A DNA stretch of 64,000 nt from Anthoceros angustus (Eukaryota > Streptophyta > Anthocerotopsida > Anthocerotales > Anthocerotaceae). The DNA lies in assembly GCA_010909165.1 (NCBI GenBank), contig MU008210.1:62001-126000 (forward strand), read 5' to 3'. The notes beneath the pieces were generated by a model, which saw only the letters and a program-made list of their open reading frames with translations, had not been told where the DNA came from and made no database searches. A program made the translations under genes and the position numbers. Shown in pieces: positions 10,720 through 21,073 of the stretch (its first letter is position 1; every line of letters starts with the position of its first letter).

Positions 10720-10724
10720 ATGAT
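10720..10724. other. Target-site duplication of element A, left copy
   Basis: ATGAT at 10720-10724 is repeated exactly at 18680-18684, the 5-bp duplication expected of a copia integrase. It marks element A's insertion into the reverse transcriptase of element B. Confidence 0.9.
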
Positions 10725-10938
10725 AGTTAGAGATGCATATGCGGAAGCGTCTTGCATCAAGTAGATGCTTTATTAACAATGAATATGTTTAGTTCATAGG
10801 TGGGCTTATAAAGGATGGTTACGAGGGGGTGTGTCCTTTCACTAGCACGCTAGTTAACTAACTACCAACTAGCTGAGTCTAGTTTGACTAATCCACATTA
10901 GTGCGGTCTGACCTTAACCAGCAGCGTGCACTCTAACT
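10725..10938 (-). repeat. Element A 3' LTR
   Basis: 214-bp direct repeat of 18460-18679. It starts AGTTAGAGATGCAT and ends TGCACTCTAACT on the plus strand. The first and last eight bases are perfect inverted repeats (AGTTAGAG/CTCTAACT), but the termini are AG...CT instead of TG...CA. Confidence 0.9.
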
Positions 10939-10948
10939 CTCCCTCTCA
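10939..10948 (-). other. Element A polypurine tract
   Basis: CTCCCTCTCA on the plus strand, purine-only in element sense except the last base. It abuts the 3' LTR directly. Confidence 0.85.
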
Positions 10949-11109
10949 GACACGTTGAGTTATCTGAGATCTCCGTAAAACAAAAGGAGACCACTCGTTG
11001 TCGGAGTCTTGCAATGTGCTACAGTCTTCCACTCGCCTGTCTCAACTCGCGGTCGTACTCCCTCGCGCTGAGGCTGGCTCTCCAGCGGCTCACGGAGTAG
11101 TACACCGGT

Positions 11110-11880
11110 TGTGGCCAGGGCAGAAGCAAGCTGTCTGCAACAACTGTCAACTTCAAGTGATGGAACAAAAGATGATAAGCCTCACCATATGAGTGACTTG
11201 TCTAGCGTCATAAAGCTACTACAGTCTACTAATCCAAGCCCTTCTCTGTGGAAGCAGTGTTTAAACTTGGGCAAGGATTTGGTCAGCACATCTGCTGTGT
11301 TGTCGTCTGTTGGTACATACTGTACCTTTACTATTCCCCTTTCTGCAGCATCACGAATATAGTGATGTTGAATCTCTATGTTTAAATGCGTGCATGGAAC
11401 ACGGGGTTAGCTAAAAGCAATTCTTGACATATTATCACGATTAAGTATTGTTGGCCCTTCTGCGTCATACCGATCCTCACATAGCTTCCTTTCCCATTCA
11501 CCTCTTTGGTGGCTTGAGAGAGCCTTGTACTCCGATTCTGTTGATGAAAGTGATATGGCTGCTTGTTTTCTACAAGACCAATTAACAATGGAGCCGAAGA
11601 AAGCAATATCTTTGAGATACTTTTCGTGTCGTCAAGCCCAATCTGCATCCACATAACATGTAAGCAGGAGGCGCTTCTTTCCGCTAGGTTTGTAGCATAG
11701 GCCATAATTTTGAGTACCCTTGAGGTACCGCATGATGCGTTTGAGAGCAACCCAGTGATCCCTCCCTGGATTCTCGAGAACCGAAAACATTCACGGTGTT
11801 TGAGATGTCGGTCTTGTCGATTACTCAAGAACATGAGAGTGCCAACTCCCATGCGAGGGAGTCTCCATCTCCTTCTTGTC
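11110..11880 (-). pseudogene. Element A RNase H
   Basis: C-terminal copia RNase H. Readable landmarks are MGVGTLMFLSN (the start of the post-RT conserved block), SRVLKIMAYATN, and, in another frame, a VQYVPTDDNTADVLTKSLPKF-like end block around 11230-11340. At least three frame changes are needed to read it through, so it is not expressed as one protein. In live elements the domain degrades the RNA strand of the RNA-DNA hybrid. Confidence 0.85.
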
Positions 11881-11909
11881 CTCTTTGCTTGAGGCGAGCG
11901 GATGAAAGC

Positions 11910-12894
11910 TTAACACCAACGGCACTGGTGTCGCCGTATGCTCTCCAAGTTGAAGCGTTTTAGCATACCTACATATCGTCCTTGATGAAGATAAATAGCT
12001 CCAGTGCTATCTCTATGTACATGCATTCCAAGAATATATTTAACTTTGCCGAGATCCTTCATCTCGAATTCTTTGCTCAAATCAGCTTTTATCTTGTTGA
12101 CCAATTCAACATTATTGCCTGGAATAACTAAGTCATCGACATATAGGGCAACAAGTACAAGTGAGCTATCCTGACGAAGTACATAGATGTTAGTATCTGC
12201 TTCACTTTGGACGAACCCCAACTTCTTGAGATAAGAATCCATTCTCTCGTACCATAAGCGTGGGCTTTGCTTAAGTCCATATATTGAGCGGAGTAGTTTA
12301 CACACCTTGTGAGGGAATTTCTTATCTTCATAATCCTCTGGTTGATCCATGTAGATCTCCTCTTTAAGGTGACCATAAAGAAAGGCCGTACAGACGTCAA
12401 GCTGATAAATTTCCAAGTTAAGCTCAGCACATAAAGCTAGAAGCATTCTTACGGAAGCAGCTTTGACGACGGGTGAGTAAACTTTGTCGCCTTGGTAATC
12501 CACTCCCTCTTTCTGACTATACCCCTTAGCCACCAATCTCGCCTTGTGGCGGATACGAGGCTCAACCTCCTGGAACTTAGTTTTGAGAACCCACTTGCAT
12601 TTAATGTTGTCACGCCCTTGGGCGATTGACAGTCCATGTGTTGTTTTAATAAGTGAATTATATTCATCATCAACGGCAAACTTCCACTTAACTGCATCAG
12701 GTCGTGAGTATGCCTCCTGCAGAGTGAGAGGATCTCCCTCTGAAAGAGCAGCACTAAAAGCATCAAAGTGACTTTCAGAAGTGGTAGTATAGCCAGCTTG
12801 GTTGAACTCCAAGTCAAAGGGTATTTCATTCCATAGGTGACGTGGTTGTCGCTGACGCAAGGGATAACTACGCTCAGGAATGGTCAGGGCTTGG
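11910..12894 (-). pseudogene. Element A reverse transcriptase
   Basis: A 355-codon frame covers most of the copia RT in one piece. It starts with an integrase-RT linker (YPLRQRQPRHLWNEIPFDL). Next come the fingers, with KCKWVLKTKF and RLVAKGYSQKEGVDY, then VRMLLALCAELNLEIYQLDV, TAFLYGHLKEEIYMDQPE and GLKQSPRLWYERMDSYLKK. The catalytic LYVDDLVI follows, then IKADLSKEFEMKDLGKV. All core RT motifs, including the YVDD aspartates, are present, so this domain is the best-preserved protein in the window. Its context is broken on both sides by frameshifts. Confidence 0.95.
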
Positions 12895-14122
12895 TGGGGA
12901 ATGTGGAGATACCGGTGTCTCTGATGCTTGAGTCTCAAGAACACCAAAGGAGTCATCCTCAATTTCCAATGGTTCATCCATGGGCAACCCTATGGCTTGT
13001 TCATCTTCCCCCTCAGCAGGAACTATGGGAATAGGACCGGCTTGAGGTGAAGAAGCCAAAGGCGGAGGAACAGAGCGAAACAGGAACACCTGAGTCAGGA
13101 AAAGTGAAGGGTTGAGTATGTAACTCAAAGTGAATGTCACCAGGCCATCGAGGGCTACGAGAGCCGGAGGTAGAAGCAGCATCTGGGGCAGGACCAGGAG
13201 CCGAAGAAGCAGGTCCAAGATGTGCTAGCCGGGACTCATCAAAGGTGACAGTGCGTGCATACGTCGGAGTGTGGGTATTCAAGTCCACCAGCTTGTATGC
13301 CTTGCGATCCTCGCCATAGCCCACAAATACCAACTTACGAGCACGAACAGAGAGCTTGTCTCGAAGCTGAGAAGGGATATGGGCATAGGCAGGGCATCCA
13401 AAGATACGAAGATGAGAGAGAAGGGGTTTACTCCCATGCAGGCCTCATAAGTCCGGCTGGTAGCGGACTTGAAAGCACATTTACGATATAAGCGGTGTTG
13501 GCGCCCGGAAGGACTTAGGCAATTGGGATTGAGCGAGCATAGCTCGCGCCATGGCCAAAAGATCACCATTGGCTTTTTCCGCAACTCCATTTTGGGAGGT
13601 ATAGGGGAAGTAAATTGTGAAGGATCCCCTCTCTTGACAAAAGTCCTTAAGCGGTGATTGTTAAGTTCCCGGCATTGTCGGATCTAATGCCATGACTTAC
13701 AACCAGTTTGCAGCTCGGCCATAGTAACAAAGGAGAAAATACAGAGGAGTCACTCTTCAAGCAGGCGGGTAAGCAAAAGTATAACTGAAGTCATCCACAA
13801 TCATAAAATGATTAGCCCGCCAAGTGAAGGAGCAGTGGCCCACAAAGATCAATGTGGACAAGCTCCAAGTGAGTGGCAAGCGTGCGAGAAGATCGGGATA
13901 CGGAAGGCTGTTGCTTAGCATAAATACAAGATTCACACAACGGTGGCGTCTTTGTAAAAGTAGGCAGCCTATCCTAAACAAATCACCTTAGACATCTCTA
14001 AGAGCTTGGAATGATTAATGTGGCCAAGCCTAGAGTGCAGAGAAAAGCATCACCGGGGCGTGAGCTCCTCGTCGATGGCGGCCAGCGGCGGCCGCGGTGG
14101 AGCCGCCAGCGCCAACATGGGC
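12895..14122 (-). pseudogene. Element A integrase C-terminal region, duplicate copy 1
   Basis: C-terminal part of the copia integrase and the linker to RT. The IFGCPAYAHIPSQLRDKL block and the LVFVGYGEDRKAYKLVD motif are cleanly readable in the minus frames near 13280-13420. Upstream sequence encodes decayed integrase core pieces. The whole 1.2-kb segment is repeated tandemly at 14123-15305. Copy 1 keeps a more intact reading frame than copy 2. A GGGCTTG microhomology is present at the duplication joint. Confidence 0.85.
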
Positions 14123-15305
14123 TTGGTGGGGAATGGAGATAGTGTCTCGATGCTTGAGTCTCAAGAACACCAAAGGAGTCATCCTCATTTTCCAATGGTT
14201 CATCCATGGGCAACCCTATGGCTTGTTCATCTTCCCCTCTCGGCGGGAACTATGGGAATAGGACCGGCAGGTGAAGAAGCCAAGGAGGAGGAACGAGCGG
14301 CAGGAACACAGTCGGGAAAAGTGAAGGGTTGAGTATGTAACTCAAAGTGAATGTCACGCCATCGAGGGCTACGAGCCGGAGGTAGAAGCGACATCGGGGC
14401 GGGACCGGGAGCCGAAGCGGGTCAAGATGTGCTAGCAGGACTCATCAAAGGTGACGTGCGTGCATACGTCAGTGTGGGTATTCAAGTCCACCGGCTTGTA
14501 TGCCTTGCGATCCTCGCCATAGCCCACAAATACCAACTTACGAGCAGCGGAGCTTGTCTCGAGGCGAGAAGGTATATGGGCATGGTGGGCATCCAAAGAT
14601 ACGAAGATGAGAGATAAGGGTTTACTCCCATGCCGGCCTCATAAGGAGTCCGGTGTAGCGGACTTGGAAAGCACCACATTTACGATATAAGCGATGTTGA
14701 CGACCCGGAAGGACTTAGGCAATTGGGATTTAGCTCGCGCCATAAAAGATCACCATTGGCTTTTCCGCTCCATTTTGGGAGGTATAGGGGAAATAAATTG
14801 AAGGATCCCCTCTCTTGACAAAAGTCCTTAAGCGGTGATTGTTAAGTTCCCAGCATTGTCGGATCTAATGCACGCGACTTACAACCGGTTGCGGCTCGGC
14901 CATAGTAACAAAGGAGAAAATACCAAGGAGTCACTCTTCAAGCAGGCGGGTAAGCAAAAGTATAACGAGTCATCCTGTGATCATAAAAAATGATTAGCCC
15001 GCCAAGTGAAGGAGCAGTGGCCCACAAAGATCAATGTGGACAAGCTCCAAGGTGAGTGGCAAGCGGGAAGATCGGGATACGGAGGCATTGCTTAGCATAA
15101 ATACAAGATTCACACAACGGTGGCGTCTTTGTAAAAGTAGGCAGCCTATCCTAAACAAATCCTGCTTAGACATCTCTAAGAGCTTGGAATGATTAATGTG
15201 GCCAAGCCTAGAGTGCAGAGAAAAGCATCACCATGGCGTGAGCTCCTCGTCGATGGCGGCCGAGCGGCGGCGCGGTGGAGCCGGCCAGCGCCAACATGGG
15301 CTTGC
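14123..15305 (-). pseudogene. Element A integrase region, duplicate copy 2 (more damaged)
   Basis: Tandem repeat of 12895-14122, about 45 bp shorter in total because of many 1-5-base losses. Compared with copy 1, most changes sit at CAG or CTG. Examples are GCTGAG to GCGAG, CCAGG to CCGGG, and loss within AGGCAGGG. The integrase block corresponding to FGCPAYAHIPSQ is frameshifted here, so copy 2 carries the lesions and copy 1 is closer to ancestral. Confidence 0.85.
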
Positions 15306-15690
15306 CGTTGAAGACATATAAATCATGGCGAGGATGGCCTCGAGCAATAACACGGCCCGGATGAATAGACCGAGTGAGTAGACAATCACCACGGCCAAAG
15401 TCCAGCCTGTAGATGCCATCCTTAACCAAGTGACGAACGGAAATTAAATTCTTGGCCATCTGAGGTACATGCAGCACATCAATGAGTAGAAGGGAAGAAC
15501 CATCTTCCAATTCGAAAGTCACTGAGCCAATGCCCGCTATTGAGAGGCCAGAGTCATCGCCAAGGAGAACAAAGCGATGAAGAACATCAGCCGCCAAATA
15601 TGTCGTAAACATGTGTTTGTGGCTGCATATGTGAGCGAGTGCAGTCGAGGCCAAGAAGATTTATACTCGGATGCAACCAAACAAGCATTA
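15208..15690 (-). pseudogene. Element A aspartic protease
   Basis: The retropepsin domain between gag and integrase. It shows HICSHKHMFTTY, then FVLLGDDSGLSIAGIG, LLLIDVLHVPQMAKNLISV and the pre-integrase LDFGRGDCLL. These match the copia protease fold and its C-terminal loop. The expected catalytic D-S-G just before HIC is not readable in one frame near 15640-15660, so it is lost or frameshifted. The domain would mature Gag-Pol. Confidence 0.85.
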
Positions 15691-16635
15691 AAGCAATGTC
15701 GGTCTTGGAATTATGCCTTGCTTTAGTAACAACCGCTGTGTTAGCGGTTTTGGTGTCCCGCTTGGGCTCACCAGCCTTCTTCTTACGGCATTCCTGCTCC
15801 CAGTGTCCTTGGGCTTTGCACCAATTACATGTCCCCTTACGTCTAGGAGTTGAGGAAGAATTGGATGGAGAAGGCCCAGAGGAGGTGGTACCAGTGGAGG
15901 CGGCGGTGGCATTTGGGTTCCTGCGCTTGTTGAATTGTTGTCTACCTTTGGTGACAAACATCACCCTATCACCACCATGTTTCGAGGTGCCAGCATTGAA
16001 CCTAGAAGCCTCTTCTTGTAAAAGAGCACCGGCTATCTCGGAGATAGAAATTGAAGGTGTCTTATTAGCACGCACGACTTGATGAGCTTCACGTGCGTGC
16101 CATTCGTGAAGAGACAAAAGATTGAAAATGGTGGGAGGGCTAGTAGCTGAAGCTTGAACTCTGTAATGGAGTCCCCAAAGCGCAAGTTGAGCACGCAGAT
16201 ACGAAACTTGCTCACATGTAGCAACTGTCGAGGCTGCATTCTTAAAGAATAAAATTCATTGCGAACCGTGACCAATGTCATTACGTTGGTGGATTGGTAA
16301 ATATCCGTGATCGCCTCCAAGCCTGCGAGGTGAGGGCACCATCGGTGTGATGGAGAGTGACTTCGTCTAGGCGAAATAAGCATGTGCATAGCTTGTTTGT
16401 CTTGCCTTGTCCATGAGTCGAGAGCGGGTGAAGGTCCAGGTGGTTTCGGGAGTGAGCCATCAACGATGGCAAGAAGATCTCGAGTATTTAGAGCAGTCTT
16501 CATCCGCTTAGACCAAACTTCAAACTTGGTGCCGTCAAAACGGTCTTTCTCCTTAAAATCCGTACTCACATTCATAACATTAATGATTGGGCGAGGAGAA
16601 GGTGCAGTGTTGGTGGTGTAGGTGGAGGTAGCCAT
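15587..16635 (-). pseudogene. Element A gag
   Basis: The first ORF of element A opens at ATG 16635 (MATSTYTTNTAPSPRP) and includes the copia gag landmarks FDGTKFEVWSKRMKTAL, RDLLAIVDGSLPKP and TRQDKQAMHMLI. After frame changes the capsid part continues around 16140-16280. The nucleocapsid knuckle CNWCKAQGHWEQEC is in frame 15587-16117, preceded by SISISEIAGALLQEE. Gag forms the virus-like particle and packages RNA. Frameshifts between the N-terminal and knuckle parts make this copy defective. Confidence 0.9.
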
Positions 16636-18447
16636 CTTGAAAACTTGTGATTATTGGTGACTTTGTGTTATGGCGCAAAACCAAGAATTCGCATCAATAA
16701 CCAAGCTTGTAAATGTAAATAGAGATGTCACTCACAATAAGCACCACACTCACAACACGGGCTCAGAGGGCCCAAAATCAAGTTCAGTGTTAATGTGATT
16801 CACAGAATCAAAAGTGGATTCGATTCGGCCGTTTAATGAAACCAAATTGGTGTTGATTTGTGTGATTGAATGCGAGCTTGATAGTTGGATGCGTTGCTCT
16901 GTCTTGTAACTCTTGCTTGTGCCTCACCAAGTTTGTACTCCTTGTAGGGCATCTCCAGTTCTCGAAAAGCAGTGAGTTCCTCTGCTTGATCTCGGATGTC
17001 AAACGGAAGAGCATCGCTTGTACAAAGACTTGTGGTGGGGCACACGCAAGTAGTCTCCGTCGTGGAGGCTGGATCACCACAGCAATTGTGTGCGGTGGCG
17101 GAGGCTCGACACACGAGGTTAGCTTGCAAGGTGTTACTTCATAAAGCAAAGTGCTTGAACACATGGCGTGGCCGAGAAATTGAGCTTGGGGAGAGTGGGG
17201 ATCCTTTTGTGAGCAGGGCTCCCGTGAGGAGGCACAACTAGTGAGGAAAAGGTGCACCGTTGAGTCTAACGGCACCGTTACATGGTGCCCTAAATTAATT
17301 ATTTTAGGGGCACCGTTTCATACACAGGCCCGGCGTTTCACCGGGGCCAACTTAAAATATTTTAAGTTGGCTGGGGCGCAGTGCCCAGGCGCCGTGAACT
17401 GCGGCAGCATTCCGCGCCGGTGGAGGAAGGGCGCGTGGCCCCGCCGAGATCGGCGGGCGTGCGCTCGCCGGATCTCGGCGCGGATCTCAGGCGCGCTGGT
17501 GGATCTGGGCGCCACAGGATGGCGTCCCTCTGCGAACTCGCTGATTGTCCCCCGCCTTGGAAAATCCAGCATCTTGATGTGTCAATGCTTTCTCGCGGCA
17601 TCCACGAATGGCTGCAATGTGGCAAATTGGAGGCGGAGGAGGCGCCCATTGATCGCTGGTTGACAAGTCTCCACAACATCGAAGCGGTCGCTAGCTAGAA
17701 TTGGACCATGGAGACTCCTTGCTGAAAATTGAGTCGATGTTAAATTTGAGGTGAGTTCATGGATCCGCTGATCGGTGATCTTAGTATGTAGGTCTCAATC
17801 GCTCTTGCAGAATCGTAAACACATCGGAAGGAAGATCCAAGATGATGTAGACACTGGGATGATAATCCAAAACCTCGGCGAATTCGATTTGTGCGTGAGC
17901 GGGCTGCCTGATCGTGCTTCCTCCTTGCCTCAGCATGGTTGCGTCGTTGTTTGCGACCCATAGTTCTTGTGCTTGAAGATTAAAAGGCTAAAAGCAAAAG
18001 CAAAAGTAGGCAAATTGCTTAGAAGAATGTAAGCAAAATTGATGCTATTCTTAGCAAAATTAACCTATAAAAGGCCCAATGACTAGGCCTTATAGAATCA
18101 CAAGAACTAGAAGGGTGGCTAGATTCCATAACCAATCAATTTAGAAAAATTGGTTTGGTTTGATGGAAATTGAACTAATGAAAATAATCAATAAAGTAGC
18201 TATGATAATTACTTTACTTAGAAAGTTCTAAGCTAATTATTTTCACTTAGCAATGGTATGATGGGCAACATGAGTTTCTACATGGTAAAACTAGCGGATG
18301 CGCCTATGATGCGAGATGATAGTACGCTATCGAAATGCATATCAAAATGCATTTTCATCAACTAAAATTGGGTATGAGGTTGCTAGCTTATCTTCCTAAG
18401 TTGATTAGGGAAGAAAAATTAGCAACAAAGCCATTGAAATATCACAT
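16636..18447 (-). other. Element A leader (5' untranslated region), 1.8 kb
   Basis: Between the primer site and gag. It is much longer than usual for copia (commonly a few hundred bases or less). 17300-17700 is GC-rich and includes an 8-bp-arm palindrome at 17440-17457. 17960-18300 is AT-rich. No gag, pol or host domain was recognised. It might contain a further unrecognised insertion or captured sequence. Confidence 0.55.
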
Positions 18448-18459
18448 GGCTCGATACCA
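18448..18459 (-). other. Element A primer-binding site (tRNA-iMet type)
   Basis: In element sense TGGTATCGAGCC directly follows the 5' LTR. The common plant site is TGGTATCAGAGC, so one base is missing from the CAG. Elements B and C show exactly the same variant. Confidence 0.85.
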
Positions 18460-18679
18460 AGTTAGAGATGCATATGCGGGCGTCTTGCATCAAGTAGATG
18501 CTTTATTAACAATGAATATGTTTAGTTCATAGGTGGGCTTATAAAGGATGGTTACGAGGGTGTGTCCTTTCACTGGCACCTCGTTAACTAACTACCAACT
18601 AGCTGAGTCTAGTTTGACTAATCCACATTGGGTCTGGTCTAGTCGACCTTAACCAACGCGGTCTGCACTATTTCTAACT
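18460..18679 (-). repeat. Element A 5' LTR
   Basis: 220-bp partner of 10725-10938. The two differ by several small indels and substitutions, including GGAAGCG versus GGGCG and CTAGCACGCTAG versus CTGGCACCTCG. The right end abuts ATGAT (18680-18684). Confidence 0.9.
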
Positions 18680-18684
18680 ATGAT

Positions 18685-19405
18685 ACAGATCTGCCCTGTC
18701 CTATTGAGCACATACACGCTGCAATCTGTAGCTAAAGGTACAAATCCAAGCTTACGAAGCTTTTTATCTGCCCTTGCGTTCCACATTCGAGCTGATTGTT
18801 TCAAGCCGTATAAGGACCTGAGCAGGTGACATACCAAGCGTGGATCAATGACGTACCCTTCAAGCTGAGTCATATAAATAGTCTCGGTAAGGTCTCCATT
18901 TAAAAACGCTGTCTTGACGTCCATTTGATGGACAAGTAGCTTGTGTTTTACAGCATAACATAGCAGAATTTGCATAGAAGTAGGTTTTACCACTGGAATG
19001 AATGTTTCTGTGTAATCCAGGCCTTGGACCTGCGTATGACCACGTGCAACTAACCTTGCCTTATAGCGAGCCACAGAGCCATCAGGGTTCAATTTTAATT
19101 TGAACACTCCACTTCGATGTAATAGGCCTTCTATCAGCGGGCAAGGTAACAAGTTCCCATGTCTTGTTGTCAATTAAACTCTAATATTCTGAGTCTATTG
19201 CTTTTTGCCATTCGGCTTTCTGTGGCCCAGATAACGCCTCTTGATATGTTAATGGTGTGTCAAGAGGGTCAAGTACGGATGAAGCCATAGCATGGGCAAA
19301 AGCTGTGAGACTAGCACGAGGTGGTGGATCTTCCAGAGGGGGTTGTGCTACTGGTGCTACTCGCTGGTTACGAGAAACGAGGCTATCTCCGGTCGTGGGG
19401 ATCAA
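18685..19405 (-). pseudogene. Element B reverse transcriptase N-terminal half
   Basis: The fingers and first palm part of copia RT. A frame at 19181-19405 has PLTYQEALSGPQKAEWQKAID. After a frame change, 18649-19173 contains RYKARLVARGHTQVQGLDY, MQILLCYAVKHKLLVHQMDV, TAFLNGDLTETIYMTQ and LYGLKQSARMWNARADKKL. It ends at VYVLNRTGQICII, where element A begins. The remaining YVDD half is at 9697-10719. The split is exactly at A's target duplication, so disruption is by insertion, not deletion. Confidence 0.93.
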
Positions 19406-19413
19406 TCACTGAT

Positions 19414-20520
19414 CTAGGCGATGTGTGCGGTGATCTCCACGAGAGGTAAGTGGTTCCAACTATGGTTCGAGAGCAATGCGTCTAAGGGGACAAGAGGTAC
19501 ATTCTGCTCATCTAGGTCTAAAGCATTTGGTAAAACATCTGCAGGTGGAGGATCCTGATCTACTGGATCTAGCGGTTGACCAGCAACAGGGCCAGGGACA
19601 AACTGCGATTGAGGGTGTGCAGGAGGGTTAGGTGCTGCTTGCAATTCATCAGAGAAGTAATCGCCTACATCGAGGTCTAGGTCAGCAGAATCCACAGAGG
19701 TCTCTTCACGGGGCATGTGTCCAAACAAGGAAGGTTGAGGGAGAGCTTGATGACTGCTGCTAGACTGAAGATGTGCTTGCAATATGAAGCTTTCATTGAA
19801 ACTGACACTACGTGCTAAGGTCAGCTGTCTAGTGTAGGGGTCATAGAGTTTGTAACCTTTTGAAGTGTCTGAGTAGCCCACAAAAATGTGTTTTGATGCA
19901 CGATCGTCCATCTTTCCTCTCTTGTCAGGAGGTACATAGGCATAAGCGGCACAGCCGAAGATACGTAGATGGCTAATGCGAGGTTTGTAGCTGTGCCATC
20001 GTTGAAAAGGAGTGTGGTCATATAAAGGTTTTCTTTGGCTTTATGTGCATAATTTGCATGGCAACGGCCCAATACCCTCTGGTCAGGCCTGCCAGTGAAA
20101 GTGTTGCTCTGCATCTTTCTTGCAATGTCCTGTTATAACGTTCAGCGAAAGAGTTTTGTGCAGGATGGTAGGGCACAGTGAGCTGGTGGACAATTCCTTT
20201 CTCCCTACAGAAGGACTGAAAATCATGGCTAAGGTACTCCTTTGCGTTATCACTGCGAAGTCTCTTTAAAACTCTGCCAGTTTGTGTTTCTGCCATATGT
20301 ACATACTCAACAAACTTGTCATATGTCTGGTGTTTCCCATGCAGGAAATATAATGTGCAGTAGTGGTTCCATTCATCCAGAAAGGTGAGAAAATAGGTAG
20401 CACCTCCAAAAGAATTCGTGGACATGGGTCCACAAAGATCTGAATGTACAACTTTGAGCAGACCAGCTGCCTTGGTGGGCTCAGGATTATTGTAAGGTTT
20501 CTGAGCCATCTTTCCTACTT
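19414..20520 (-). pseudogene. Element B integrase
   Basis: Copia integrase core and C-terminal region. The frame 20018-20509 reads KAAGLLKVVHSDLCGPM, LTFLDEWNHYCTLYFL, RLRSDNAKEYLSHDF and HPAQNSFAERYNRTL. The catalytic D, D and E are all visible in HSDLCGP, RSDNAKEY and NSFAERYN. The C-terminal IFVGYSDTSKGYKLYDPYT motif is in 19414-19911, followed by an acidic linker. A frame break lies between the two. Integrase inserts the DNA copy and makes the 5-bp duplication. Confidence 0.93.
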
Positions 20521-21073
20521 GACAGTTCTAAAAACGCGTTTCGAAACTTTAAAAAGGGCGTCGCTTGTAAAGTTACGAAACGCTTACAACCATCATTTGG
20601 ATGTAGGTGATGTCTTTGGGGTGACAAAAGCAGCATGCCATAGCAAGGTCTTGTCAACTTAGTCGTCGGGTGACTTGGCTGCAGGGAGGGGAGAATCTCA
20701 AAACGATACAGGTCATTGTAAACTACTCCTTATGCTAACAATTGAGAATTGTCATTGGCTGGGGTGACACTGCACCCTGTAGGAGTGAACAGCACTTGCA
20801 AGTCGTGGTAAATAACGCGTGATTACAACAAGTTCTTTGTCATGCTCGGTACATGGAGAACATTCGATCCCGATTTGTTGGCCACCTGTGCAGTAAGTGT
20901 GGACCTCACCGATACCCAAAATGGCCAGACCGCTGTCATCCCCAAGTAGCACAAATTGACTTGTCAAGATGGCAGTGTAAGTGGAGAATTTCTCTCTCAA
21001 TTGGCAGATATGGTTGGTTGCTCCAGCTGAACCACATATTCTTGTATACCTTGTGTAGCGAAAGACATCGCCA
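20521..21073 (-). pseudogene. Element B aspartic protease and pre-integrase
   Basis: The protease block is represented by SQFVLLGDDSGLAILGIGEV, with upstream and downstream frames broken several times. A zinc-binding pre-integrase (GAG-pre) portion is expected around 20520-20700 but is poorly legible. The catalytic D-S-G motif cannot be read in one frame. This is the most degraded part of element B's coding region. Confidence 0.75.

Larger units (their letters stand above)
10725..18679 (-). mobile_element. Copia element A (7.95 kb), nested inside element B
   Basis: A minus-strand Ty1/copia element with LTRs at 10725-10938 and 18460-18679, primer site, polypurine tract and 5-bp duplication ATGAT. 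Order in element sense: 5' LTR, an unusually long 1.8-kb leader, gag (16635 downward), CCHC, protease, integrase with a 1.2-kb tandem duplication, reverse transcriptase, RNase H, 3' LTR. It inserted into the RT of element B just before the YVDD block. It is younger than B by nesting, yet its coding region is already broken by many small indels. A decayed relative, D, lies at 54.6-58.15 kb. Confidence 0.93.

Noticed and set aside
17440-17457. GC palindrome in the element A leader as a terminator or regulatory hairpin
   Set aside because: Short arms in a GC-rich tract are expected by chance often enough, and no supporting context exists.
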